Source: Pedobacter sp. AK013
GTDB lineage: Bacteria > Bacteroidota > Bacteroidia > Sphingobacteriales > Sphingobacteriaceae
NCBI RefSeq assembly: GCF_014205835.1
Contig: NZ_JACHCQ010000032.1
Span: 11,409-75,408, forward strand
Direction of reading: 5' to 3'
Length of the DNA: 64,000 bases
Positions 53,847 through 61,648 of the stretch are shown in pieces. The position numbers and the translations under genes were made by a program. The notes under the pieces were generated by a model. It searched no databases, was not told the origin of the DNA, and saw only the letters and a program-made list of their open reading frames with translations. Each line of letters opens with the position of its first letter. Position 1 is the stretch's first letter.

Positions 53847-54611
53847 ATGAAGATCGTTTTATTGGGTTCGGGAAATGTTGCCACGCACTTGGCTAAGGCT
53901 TTAAAGGCTAAAGGCGAAGATGTGATACAGGTATATAGCCCAAACTTAAATCATGCAAAATCTTTAGCTGTTACAATTGGAGCTGAAGGGCTAAACGATC
54001 TTACTGAAATTGAACGAAACGCTGATTTATATATTATCTCAATAAAAGACGATGCGATTGAAAGCGTTGCCAAATCATTAAAAAATGTAACTGGCCTAGT
54101 GGTACACACCTCTGGTACTACTGATATTCGTATCTTATCATCACAAGTTAAGCGAGCAGGTGTTTTTTATCCTTTGCAAACTTTTTCAAAAGGTAAAGAG
54201 GTTTCATTTGAAAATATCCCATTGTGCATCGAAGCGAATGATGAAAGTCAATTGTCGATTTTAAATACGCTGGCTGCTAAAATAAGCCATCGGGTATATG
54301 AGTTAGATGGCGAGAAAAGAAAAGTGTTACACCTCGCAGCCGTGTTTGCCTGTAATTTTGCGAATCACCTATATACTTTGGCGAATAAGATTTTAAACCA
54401 GAACGGCTTAGACTTTGAAATTATCAAGCCTTTAATTGCCGAAACAGCTGATAAGGTAATGAACAATCTACCTGAAAATGTGCAGACTGGGCCAGCAGTA
54501 CGGGCAGATGAAAACACTTTAAATAAGCATTTGAGTATGTTAACCGATATGCCCGAATTGCAGAACATTTATCAAACATTGAGCGATAGCATAAAATTAA
54601 CGCTGAAATAG
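53847..54611 (+). CDS. Rossmann-fold DUF2520 protein
   Basis: A 254-residue protein. The N-terminal NAD(P)-binding loop is MKIVLLGSGNVATHLAKAL, followed by VVHTSGTTDIRIL and FYPLQTFSKGKEVSF, the signature of DUF2520/F420-like oxidoreductases, and a C-terminal helical domain. The reaction is unknown. It starts four bases after ccmF and may share its transcript. A longer overlapping frame starting at 53787 lies inside ccmF and is not believed. Confidence 0.88.
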   Translation: MKIVLLGSGNVATHLAKALKAKGEDVIQVYSPNLNHAKSLAVTIGAEGLNDLTEIERNADLYIISIKDDAIESVAKSLKNVTGLVVHTSGTTDIRILSSQVKRAGVFYPLQTFSKGKEVSFENIPLCIEANDESQLSILNTLAAKISHRVYELDGEKRKVLHLAAVFACNFANHLYTLANKILNQNGLDFEIIKPLIAETADKVMNNLPENVQTGPAVRADENTLNKHLSMLTDMPELQNIYQTLSDSIKLTLK

Positions 54612-54633
54612 CATAATTACGGCTTTTGCTTCT

Positions 54634-54641
54634 TACTTTTG
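54634..54641 (+). promoter_or_regulatory. -7 box (TACTTTTG) of the ferredoxin gene
   Basis: A perfect TAnnTTTG ten bases before the ferredoxin ATG. Confidence 0.55.
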
Positions 54642-54651
54642 CAAAATAACT

Positions 54652-54984
54652 ATGAGCATTTTTAAACTAAAAATAAATTTTGAAGAAGCAGATCACGAAT
54701 CTATTGAATTACCAATAGCAGCAGGCGAGTCTGTTTTAGATGTTTGCCTGGATAATGGAATCGAATTACAACACAACTGTGGTGGTGTTTGCGGTTGCAG
54801 TACCTGCCATGTGTATGTAACTAAGGGCATGGATAATATCGAAGAGATTTCTGACAAAGAAGAAGACTTTATTGACAGGGCAGTTCGTCCGAAAATTACT
54901 TCCCGCCTGGGTTGCCAGTGTGTAGTGATTAATGGCGATATCGAAGTTACCATTCCAGATCAGTCAGACTTTATGGGGCACTAA
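54652..54984 (+). CDS. fdx: ISC-type 2Fe-2S ferredoxin
   Basis: A 110-residue adrenodoxin-type ferredoxin. Cluster ligands Cys43, Cys49, Cys52 and Cys88 follow the C-x5-C-x2-C ... C spacing, with extra Cys47 and Cys90. It carries electrons for Fe-S cluster assembly. iscX follows 95 bases downstream, and hscA lies at 28.5 kb, consistent with an ISC pathway whose genes are spread out. Confidence 0.92.
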   Translation: MSIFKLKINFEEADHESIELPIAAGESVLDVCLDNGIELQHNCGGVCGCSTCHVYVTKGMDNIEEISDKEEDFIDRAVRPKITSRLGCQCVVINGDIEVTIPDQSDFMGH

Positions 54985-55079
54985 TTAGTCTGGAGTCCAA
55001 AGTCCTTAGTCGGGAGTCGATTAATCGATTTCAATAATTAACCGATTAACCAATTCAAACAATTAACCAATAACAAAAC

Positions 55080-55322
55080 ATGAATAACGATAAATTTGCT
55101 TTACCTTTTTACTGGAACGACTATGAAGATATTGCAATGTCTTTATATGAGAAATTTGGTGATGATTTTACAGAGGCCAAAATCTACCGCATCCGTTTTA
55201 CCGAACTTTTAGATTGGGTTTTATCATTACCCAACTTTAAAGGAACCCGTGAAGAAAGCAATGAAGGTCATTTAGAGCAAATTCAATCTGCTTGGGTTTA
55301 CGAGTGGAGAGATAATCAATAG
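55080..55322 (+). CDS. iscX: Fe-S cluster assembly protein IscX
   Basis: An 80-residue acidic protein matching IscX (YfhJ): FYWNDYEDIAMSLYEKFGDDF, then FTELLDWVLSLPNFKG. IscX binds iron and the desulfurase IscS and tunes cluster assembly. The E/D-rich helices form its binding face. It follows fdx. The gaps on both sides carry imperfect repeats with TCCTGAGTTCGGAGTCC-like sequence. Confidence 0.92.
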   Translation: MNNDKFALPFYWNDYEDIAMSLYEKFGDDFTEAKIYRIRFTELLDWVLSLPNFKGTREESNEGHLEQIQSAWVYEWRDNQ

Positions 55323-55392
55323 TTAGTCCTGAGTTCGGAGTCCTCAGCCTTGAGTCAACTCCAAACGTTTACCCCTAAACGCTAAACGCAAC

Positions 55393-55920
55393 ATGTTTCT
55401 TCAGAAATTAAAAGAAATTACCACATTCATTTTTGATGTAGATGGTGTGCTTACCGATGGAACCGTTCAGGTTACTGATAATGGTCAATCGTTGCGTACT
55501 TTTAACATTAAAGATGGTTATGCCATGCAGTTGGCTGTTAAAAGAGGGTATAACATTTGTATTATTTCTGGTGGAGATGGTATTGCTATGGGGAAGCGTT
55601 TTTTCAATCTGGGTGTAACCGATGTTTTCCTCGGGACAGGAGATAAGGTGGCCATTTTTAATCAATACCTTCAAGATAAAAAGATTGCTCCTGGAGAAGT
55701 ACTTTACATGGGAGATGATATCCCTGATTTAAAAGTAATGAAACTTGTAGGGCTTCCAACCTGCCCGGCCGATGCCGTAGAAGAAATAAAAGCAATATCA
55801 ACATTTATTTCTCCTTACAATGGAGGCAAAACTGCTGTCCGTGATATTATCGAGAAGGTAATGAAAGTACAGGGCAGATGGCACGATGAAAATCCAAATG
55901 CCGCAGATTCTGGTATGTAA
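55393..55920 (+). CDS. KdsC-like HAD phosphatase
   Basis: A 175-residue HAD-superfamily phosphatase. Motif I is FDVDGVLTDG (nucleophile Asp15, acid Asp17), motif II IISGG, motif III a conserved Lys, and motif IV GDDIPDL. The sequence and tetramer-forming length match KDO-8-phosphate phosphatase (KdsC) in lipopolysaccharide synthesis. No other kds gene is adjacent, so a related sugar-phosphate substrate is possible. Confidence 0.85.
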   Translation: MFLQKLKEITTFIFDVDGVLTDGTVQVTDNGQSLRTFNIKDGYAMQLAVKRGYNICIISGGDGIAMGKRFFNLGVTDVFLGTGDKVAIFNQYLQDKKIAPGEVLYMGDDIPDLKVMKLVGLPTCPADAVEEIKAISTFISPYNGGKTAVRDIIEKVMKVQGRWHDENPNAADSGM

Positions 55921-56253
55921 ATAAGTTCATTTGTCATTAGTTCGTTGGTAAGTTGTTCTTTTGATCAGTAACGGCTAATTGTTAACTTCAATCTTGCCAT
56001 CATCATTGTCAATCCCGATCATTATTCGTAACAGTTAACTAAAAATTGACAACTGTTAACTGTACGTTATTCATCGCTCTTCCTTTGATTGTTATCCTGA
56101 TCGTAGTCGAAGGATCTATTTGTATGTGACGCTCTCATTATAAATCTCTATCTCCAAAATTTGCAATACTTCAGATTATATGCGAAATTTACATCTATAA
56201 ATTAATCAATCGATTGATTAATTTATAGATGTAAAAACCTTAATTTTAATTAT
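55921..56253. other. gene-free stretch before the universal stress protein gene
   Basis: No gene is visible in 333 bases. It carries a GTCGAAGG-type repeat piece near 56100-56115 and, at its end, the 48-bp perfect palindrome described separately. The rest is A/T-rich with fragments of ATTAAC-like sequence. Confidence 0.5.
56188..56235. promoter_or_regulatory. 48-bp perfect palindrome upstream of the universal stress protein gene
   Basis: Every one of the 24 base pairs about the centre (between 56211 and 56212, core ATCGAT) matches. The arms read TTTACATCTATAAATTAA inward. It ends 18 bases before the ATG of the stress protein gene. With no loop and no T run, it fits a dimeric-regulator binding site rather than a simple terminator. 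It may also form a cruciform or block translation when transcribed. Confidence 0.7.
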
Positions 56254-57084
56254 ATGAGTACATACCTTGTACCTGTCGATTTTTCTAAAACAGCTGATCA
56301 CGCTGCGAAATATGCGGCCAGGCTGAGTTTCGCAATGGCGAACTCAAAAATTATACTGCTTAATGCCTACTATGTTTCGGAATATGAAAGCATCTTGCCA
56401 ACGCCCGACTTAATTGTTACTACGGATGCTCATATCGCCGATGAAATTACGAGAAGGATCGAAGCACTCGAAAAACTTAAAGTAAAAATGTTGGAGATTA
56501 ACCCTGAGGCCGATATAGAGGTTTCTTTAACAAGGGAAACCTTATTAAGATCCATCATCGATCGGGTAAATAGGGAAGAGATCGGACTTATTATTATCGG
56601 CAGTAATGGTAAAAGAGCGAAAGACGAAAGTGATATAGGTTCTAATGCGATCAAAATTTCTAAATCAAGTCCGGTTCCGGTTTTGGTTGTTCCGCCTAAG
56701 GCCGATTATCAATCGATCCGCAAAGCCATTTTGGCCTGCGATTTTAAAAAGGTTAAAGAGGTAATCCCCATGCATGCACTTAAAAATATCTTAAGCAAAC
56801 ATGCCTTAAAACTTTTGGTGCTCAATATCAACTCTGGCGGACCTATTAATATGCAAGAAGAACACATTTTACAAGAAATGCTCAAAGATTTTTCTCCCGC
56901 TTATCACTACGCCAATCATCCCGATACCATTAAAGGAATCGTAAAATTTGCCAAAAGTGAAGAAGCCCAGTTAATTATTGCACTGCCTAAAAAATACAGT
57001 TTTTTCGAAAACTTGTTGCATGAAAGTGTATCTCAAAAGTTAACCATTAAATCACATGTGCCGGTGTTATTGTTGAAAGATTAA
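56254..57084 (+). CDS. tandem-domain universal stress protein
   Basis: A 276-residue protein with two UspA domains. The first (1-146) has the ATP-binding pattern GSNGKRAKDESDIGSNA, followed by VPVLVVP. The second (about 150-276) is degenerate and ends SHVPVLLLKD without a clear G-x2-G-x9-G-S motif. Such proteins bind nucleotides and help survival in stress. The perfect palindrome just upstream suggests tight regulation. Confidence 0.9.
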   Translation: MSTYLVPVDFSKTADHAAKYAARLSFAMANSKIILLNAYYVSEYESILPTPDLIVTTDAHIADEITRRIEALEKLKVKMLEINPEADIEVSLTRETLLRSIIDRVNREEIGLIIIGSNGKRAKDESDIGSNAIKISKSSPVPVLVVPPKADYQSIRKAILACDFKKVKEVIPMHALKNILSKHALKLLVLNINSGGPINMQEEHILQEMLKDFSPAYHYANHPDTIKGIVKFAKSEEAQLIIALPKKYSFFENLLHESVSQKLTIKSHVPVLLLKD

Positions 57085-57188
57085 TAATATTGGATTTTGC
57101 AACAGGTAAGTTACATAATGCCTTTAAACTTTCATTTCCTTTTGCACTCCAACTAGCTCAAATTTTAACCAAAAACAACAAAAACAAC

Positions 57189-57575
57189 ATGAAAAAATTA
57201 ATGATGATTTGCGGATTAATGCTAGGTATAGCTGGTTTCGCTAACGCGCAACAAGGTGGTGGACAAGGAAGAATGATGATGAAACCTGAAGAAAGAGTAA
57301 AACAGTTAGACGAAAAATTAAAATTATCTGATGATCAGAAAACAAAGTTAACCGCTGTTTTTACTGAGCAGGCAGAAACCATGAAAAAAATGCGCGAAGA
57401 AATGCAAGGTGCTGATAGGGATGCAATGAGAGAGAAAATGCAAAAAGTGCGTGCTGAAAATGATGCAAAAGTTACTGCTGTATTAACTGACGATCAGAAA
57501 AAAACATATGAAGCATGGCAAAAAGAGCAGCGTGCCGAAATGCAGAAACGTATGCAAGGTGGTGGAAATAATTAA
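57189..57575 (+). CDS. Spy/CpxP-like periplasmic protein (DUF4890-like)
   Basis: A 128-residue exported protein. The signal (LMMICGLMLGIAGFANAQ) is followed by a Gly/Gln/Met-rich stretch and a highly charged helical core with two LTDDQKxxLxxx-type repeats (LKLSDDQKTKLTAVF and TAVLTDDQKKTYEAW). This repeat pattern is typical of small Spy-like proteins in Bacteroidota, perhaps chaperones. A longer frame from 57090 lacks a proper signal and is not used. A terminator follows. Confidence 0.8.
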   Translation: MKKLMMICGLMLGIAGFANAQQGGGQGRMMMKPEERVKQLDEKLKLSDDQKTKLTAVFTEQAETMKKMREEMQGADRDAMREKMQKVRAENDAKVTAVLTDDQKKTYEAWQKEQRAEMQKRMQGGGNN

Positions 57576-57591
57576 ATCTTGTTAAAATATT

Positions 57592-57628
57592 AAATAAGAA
57601 AGCGGCTTTATGTCGCTTTTCTTATTTT
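57592..57628 (+). terminator. terminator of the Spy-like gene
   Basis: AAATAAGAAAGCG pairs with CGCTTTTCTTATTT (one bulged base), ending in T-rich sequence. It also precedes the maf start by 17 bases. Confidence 0.7.
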
Positions 57629-57644
57629 AGCAGAAAAATAAAAT

Positions 57645-58211
57645 ATGCCTGTCAATTTTCCTCCTATAATTTTAGCCTCTAAATCGCCACGGAGACAAGA
57701 ACTTTTAACGCTTATGGGCTTAGATTTCAAAGTCGAACTAAAAGATGTGGATGAAAGTTACCCATCAGGTTTAAGTCCTGCAGAAATTGCGGTTTACATT
57801 TCAGAACAGAAGGCTAAGGCTTTTACTGCCAATGGTGAAATAGTAATTACCGCCGATACTATTGTAGCCTTAAACGGAGAAATTTTAGGTAAACCAGAAG
57901 ATAGAACGCATGCACAAGAGATGTTAAAAAAACTATCGGGAAGCAGGCATGAGGTTTTTACCGGTGTAACGCTCGTTAAAGGTGATAGAATTCATTCATT
58001 TTACGACCGGACAGAAGTTTATTGTAAATCTGTTACAGCTGAAGAAATCGACTTTTATATTGATAATTATAAACCCTTTGATAAAGCCGGAAGTTATGGC
58101 GTACAAGATTGGTGGGGTATTGTAGTGGTAGAACGGATAGAAGGCTCTTATACAAACGTAATGGGCCTGCCAACAGAAAAGCTCTACAACGAACTGTTAA
58201 AATTTATTTAA
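57645..58211 (+). CDS. maf: Maf-like nucleotide pyrophosphatase
   Basis: A 188-residue protein. The N-terminal LASKSPRRQELL is the Maf signature, followed by the acidic ITADTIVALNGEILGKPED and a KLSGSRHEVFTGV block. Maf proteins cut canonical or modified nucleoside triphosphates (dTTP/UTP in this group) and can inhibit septum formation when overproduced. It is single and preceded by the Spy-like terminator. Confidence 0.92.
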   Translation: MPVNFPPIILASKSPRRQELLTLMGLDFKVELKDVDESYPSGLSPAEIAVYISEQKAKAFTANGEIVITADTIVALNGEILGKPEDRTHAQEMLKKLSGSRHEVFTGVTLVKGDRIHSFYDRTEVYCKSVTAEEIDFYIDNYKPFDKAGSYGVQDWWGIVVVERIEGSYTNVMGLPTEKLYNELLKFI

Positions 58212-58262
58212 TCACTTGTGGAATTCTCGTAAAAGTTTCATCATCTAAGAAAATTAATCAAG

Positions 58263-58940
58263 ATGAAAACGAGAATGAGCGAAATTACCATAGCCGAACC
58301 ATGTTTACAGAACTGGGATGAAATGGATAAAGGAGAGGGTTTTAATTTCTGTAAAGCCTGTAGTAAAAATGTAATCGATTTTTCAGGTTATACCAACGCC
58401 CAAATCATCAGTATATTGGCTGGCGCTAGCTCTTCGGTATGTGGCCGCTTAAGCCAAAGCCAATTAAACCAGCTTAACCTTCACCTATCAATTGTACCAA
58501 CAAGTAATAGAAACTGGATGAAATACCTAGGTGTACTCGCTATTGGCATGAGTATTTTTGTAATGGATGCCCGGGCAGGAAATTTGAAAACGCCAATTGA
58601 AATAACTAATCGCATAAATCACAAAATAGACGATAAAAAAACAGCTGTACCGAAAAGAATATATGGCTATGTTAACGGGGTAGATAATAAGCCTGTAGCT
58701 GGAATAAGGTTATCTATCCTCGATACCAAATACACGGCCTTAACTGATAAAAATGGTCGTTACGAAATTGTTTTGGATAATAATTTCGATATAAAAAAGA
58801 ATCAATTGATGGTAGAAAGTATCCAATACGCAGCTCTGCTAACACTCGATTTTTCTAAAGAAAAACAAAATAATCTTACGCTTAAAAAAGCTGAACCTAT
58901 GATTATGGGTAAGATAATGATTGCCCCAAAAAAGAAGTAA
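58263..58940 (+). CDS. membrane protein with four-Cys N-terminal domain and carboxypeptidase-like domain
   Basis: A 225-residue protein. The cytoplasmic N-terminal domain has four cysteines (Cys14, Cys30, Cys33 and Cys60) in the pattern C-x15-C-x2-C ... CGR, followed by KNVIDFS, suggesting a metal site. A transmembrane helix (about 85-105) leads to an external carboxypeptidase-like regulatory domain (GYVNGVDNKPVAGIRLSIL, TDKNGRYEIVL). This architecture occurs in Bacteroidota, with no known role. It might transmit a signal across the membrane. The alternative start is the Met at 58275. Confidence 0.75.
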   Translation: MKTRMSEITIAEPCLQNWDEMDKGEGFNFCKACSKNVIDFSGYTNAQIISILAGASSSVCGRLSQSQLNQLNLHLSIVPTSNRNWMKYLGVLAIGMSIFVMDARAGNLKTPIEITNRINHKIDDKKTAVPKRIYGYVNGVDNKPVAGIRLSILDTKYTALTDKNGRYEIVLDNNFDIKKNQLMVESIQYAALLTLDFSKEKQNNLTLKKAEPMIMGKIMIAPKKK

Positions 58941-58994
58941 CCCTAAATTAATTTAAGCTAACCAATGCTCAAGGGGTTGTATCGTAGATATAGA

Positions 58995-59080
58995 TTTGTC
59001 ATCCTGACCCTGTCGAAGGACTTACTTAAATACTTTTGATGTGTTTCGATACTTCGTCAAGCTCAGTACAGGCTGAGCTT
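58995..59080. repeat. GTCGAAGG-type intergenic repeat
   Basis: The segment reads GACCCTGTCGAAGGACTT and later TTCGTCAAGCTCAGTACAGGC, an imperfect inverted pair related to the repeats at 3210-3260 and 56100-56115. No gene lies here. Confidence 0.45.
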
Positions 59081-59082
59081 AA

Positions 59083-59115
59083 CATAACAGCATTTAAGCT
59101 GAAAATGCTGTTATG
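59083..59115. terminator. terminator after ppx
   Basis: CATAACAGCATTT (59083-59095) pairs perfectly with AAATGCTGTTATG (59103-59115), just downstream of the minus-strand ppx stop. The stem can work for both strands. Confidence 0.65.
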
Positions 59116-59129
59116 ATGCAATTTCTTTT

Positions 59130-60044
59130 TTACATCAGACTAGCCAAAACACCCATCTTTAAATCGTAAGTAGAAAGTACCAGCTGGCTTATTTTGCAAC
59201 GCCCTAAAACATAGTTGGTAATTAAAGCGGCAATTACAATCATGTCTACCCTTAAAGGGATCATTCCGGGCATTTTTGCTCTTTCGTTATGTGTAGCATT
59301 TAGTAGTTTAATAGAAGTTTCGATGTAGTTATTAAAATTGAATGCAAAGGTTTTAGCGGTATTAATATCTGTTTTTAGGTTATTTTTTCTGATAATGAGT
59401 TCAGCAAATGTTTCAAACGCTCCGGCAGATCCGATTAAAATTTCAGGGCGGTATTTTTCACAGATGTCGAAAAGATCGGCCAATTGATTTTGAATGTGGA
59501 ATAAGATGGCATTTTTATCCGCGTCATTCATGGGGTCTGATTTAAAAAACTGCTGCATTAAACGTGCTGCACCTATATTATAACTTTTTTTCCAGATCAG
59601 TTTTTCATGATCGCACAAGATAAATTCTACACTTCCGCCGCCAATATCCATAATTAAGGATAGTCCTGTTATCGCCCCGCTCAGTTTTACGCCCTGATAA
59701 ATTAATTCAGCTTCTTCATCGCCGGTAATCGTTTCGATGTTTATTCCGGTTTTTTCTTTTATGGCTTCAACAAAATCATGTCCGTTTTCTGCGCTTCTAA
59801 CTGCCGAAGTTGCGGTAGCCCTAACCTTATTAACCTGGTATTTAGCAATGGTACGGCTAAAGGTTTCCAGGCAGTTTACACCTCTTTCAAAGGCTGCCGG
59901 AATAATAATATTGTCGTTAATTCTTCCTTCACCCAATTTGACAGGTACATTGGTTTTGTATAAAATTTCTGGCTGGTTTCCTGCTGTTTCAGCAATAAGC
60001 AAGTGGAAGGTATTCGTACCCAGGTCGATAACTGCGATGCGCAT
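59130..60044 (-). CDS. ppx: exopolyphosphatase / Ppx-GppA phosphatase
   Basis: A 304-residue member of the actin-like ATPase superfamily. VIDLGTNTFHLLIAE at the N-terminus and LIMDIGGGSVEFIL at about 131 are the two phosphate-binding loops, with ATATSAVRSAENG between. It removes phosphate from polyphosphate or from pppGpp. The length fits the short Ppx2-like type, lacking the C-terminal HD part of E. coli Ppx. It is preceded upstream by a dispersed repeat. Confidence 0.92.
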   Translation of the reverse strand: MRIAVIDLGTNTFHLLIAETAGNQPEILYKTNVPVKLGEGRINDNIIIPAAFERGVNCLETFSRTIAKYQVNKVRATATSAVRSAENGHDFVEAIKEKTGINIETITGDEEAELIYQGVKLSGAITGLSLIMDIGGGSVEFILCDHEKLIWKKSYNIGAARLMQQFFKSDPMNDADKNAILFHIQNQLADLFDICEKYRPEILIGSAGAFETFAELIIRKNNLKTDINTAKTFAFNFNNYIETSIKLLNATHNERAKMPGMIPLRVDMIVIAALITNYVLGRCKISQLVLSTYDLKMGVLASLM

Positions 60045-60055
60045 AGTTGATGTTT

Positions 60056-60330
60056 TTATTTTTGGAAAGCAGTAGCAGTAGCTCTTCGGTACCGATAGTC
60101 CTGCTATCCGTTAAATTCCGTTAACGTTTGTGCTAAATTAAGGGTAGTAGAGCGAAATACCACTGCTATCAGGTTTATTTTTCAGAACTTGTGGCTTTTA
60201 GCGAAATATTTAATGATATGAAATTTATACTATTGCCAGGTTCACTAAATAGTACCACTGATCTTTCTTAATAAACGGGATAGCAGCGGTAGCTCCCGAT
60301 TTTTCATCGGGACTATAGCGTATAGCCGGA
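60056..60330. repeat. inverted copy of the dispersed ~250-bp element
   Basis: No gene is visible in the 322-base gap. Read on the minus strand, this copy begins with the CCCGATGAAAAATCGGG hairpin and ATCCCGTTTATT, as at position 1, and ends TGCTTTCCAAAAA, as near 228 and 28317. The middle differs between copies. Length is about 275 bases. Confidence 0.5.
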
Positions 60331-60366
60331 CTAACTTTAATATGTGCACTAAATTGCTTTCCGAAC

Positions 60367-61083
60367 CTATTTTACTAAATCTTGTAATTGTTTCGCATTA
60401 TGTAATGCCCCAACTCCCCAGGTATTGTTAAAATATACAAAAATTTCGCTTTCTGTATCCTTGATCTGATTTTTGAGTGCTTTAATAACATTGATGTCGT
60501 ATTCTGACTTGTAAAGCACGGGCTTCCCGTGAAAACGGTAATAAACGGTTGATGTATTCTGAATCGCCTCATCAGGTAAGGAAGAAGGATAGCTTTGTCC
60601 GCTAAAAATGATCTTATTTTTAGCGAGTTTTTTATAAATTTCTTCATCAAACCAACTGATGTGACGAAATTCTACCACATTTTTAAAATCTGGTTTTAAA
60701 TTTTCGATCAATAGATTTAACCGCTCTGCACTATAATCGAACTTCGGCGGAAACTGAAAAAGTACAGCCCCCAATTTCTCTTTTAGCCCAATTTGAACAG
60801 CCTCCAAGAAATCATTTATCAGCTGCTCACATTCATTCAATTGTTTATAGTGTGTAATTAGCCTCGGTGCCTTAATCGTAAACAAAAAATCATTCGGACT
60901 TTCATTATACCATTTATCGAACGATTTTTGAGTGGGCATTTTATAAAAGGTAGAATTGATTTCTATGGTATTAAAATGCCCGCAATAATATTTAAACCAA
61001 TCTTTTTGTGCTAAACCTTTAGGATAGAAAACCTCTTTCCATTCGCGGTAATAGAAGCCTGAACAACCAATTCTCCATTTCAT
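60367..61083 (-). CDS. DUF72 protein
   Basis: A 238-residue cytoplasmic TIM-barrel-like protein. It starts WRIGCSGFYYREWKEVFYP, continues with FNTIEINSTFYKMP, then FLFTIKAPRLITHYKQL, and ends with VYFNNTWGVGALHNAKQLQ, all DUF72 hallmarks. The family has no settled function, although a link to nucleic acid or stress has been proposed. It has the dispersed repeat after it and a long gene-free stretch before it. Confidence 0.92.
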   Translation of the reverse strand: MKWRIGCSGFYYREWKEVFYPKGLAQKDWFKYYCGHFNTIEINSTFYKMPTQKSFDKWYNESPNDFLFTIKAPRLITHYKQLNECEQLINDFLEAVQIGLKEKLGAVLFQFPPKFDYSAERLNLLIENLKPDFKNVVEFRHISWFDEEIYKKLAKNKIIFSGQSYPSSLPDEAIQNTSTVYYRFHGKPVLYKSEYDINVIKALKNQIKDTESEIFVYFNNTWGVGALHNAKQLQDLVK

Positions 61084-61475
61084 AGATAGAAAACAGGTTA
61101 TAAGGGGAAAGGTTTATATCCGTTATAGATTGCATTGAAAATAATTAATGAGATACCAATATCGCCAGATAACTTTAAATAGAAGTTGTTTTTATTCGCA
61201 ACAAAACCTATTATTAACATGATTAACAAATAGAAAATTGAAAGTGTTAAAAATCAGGTAAATGGTGGATGATGAACTTTACTTTCAGCGTGATTTTTTG
61301 TCGAAGTAAAGAAAACCTCAATCAAGATCGGGGAAACTCAACCGATTAAATACAGTGCAAATGTTACTGATGTTATTGGGTACTTTCTGAAAGCGGTAGT
61401 GAGTTCGTCCATGTTTTGAAATTAATACAGGTTTAATGGATATAGTAACCCAAAACAGACTAAAATTCCAGTGGT

Positions 61476-61560
61476 GTCAGATGTTACCATCTGATACGGC
61501 GAAAATTGGATTGTCCATGTTTACTGGGATATTTCCTATAGTCAGATGGTAACATTTGAC
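61476..61560. repeat. separated inverted repeat GTCAnATGTTACCATCTGA
   Basis: The 20-mer at 61476-61495 and the reverse complement of 61541-61560 differ at two positions only; spacing is 45 bases. Each copy also contains an internal short palindrome (CAGATG with CATCTG). It could be a paired regulator site or a mobile-element remnant. Confidence 0.55.
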
Positions 61561-61603
61561 TTCACTAAAGCATGGATTTTGGTATGATGCTTTATTAAAC
61601 AAA

Positions 61604-61630
61604 AAAACCGATGCTTGCGACATCAGTTTT
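61604..61630 (-). terminator. terminator of dnaJ
   Basis: AAAACCGATG (61604-61613) pairs with CATCAGTTTT (61621-61630) with one mismatch; on the minus strand it is followed by a run of T. It lies 19 bases after the dnaJ stop. Confidence 0.65.
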
Positions 61631-61648
61631 CAATTTATATTTAATTAA

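Larger units (their letters stand above)
61084..61648. other. gene-free stretch between DUF72 and dnaJ
   Basis: No gene is visible over 565 bases. It contains a separated inverted pair of 20-mers (61476-61495 and 61541-61560) and the dnaJ terminator (61604-61630). The rest is A/T-rich. Confidence 0.5.

Noticed and set aside
61476..61560. possible CRISPR repeats
   Set aside because: There are only two copies, in opposite orientation, with no regular spacing and no cas genes nearby.
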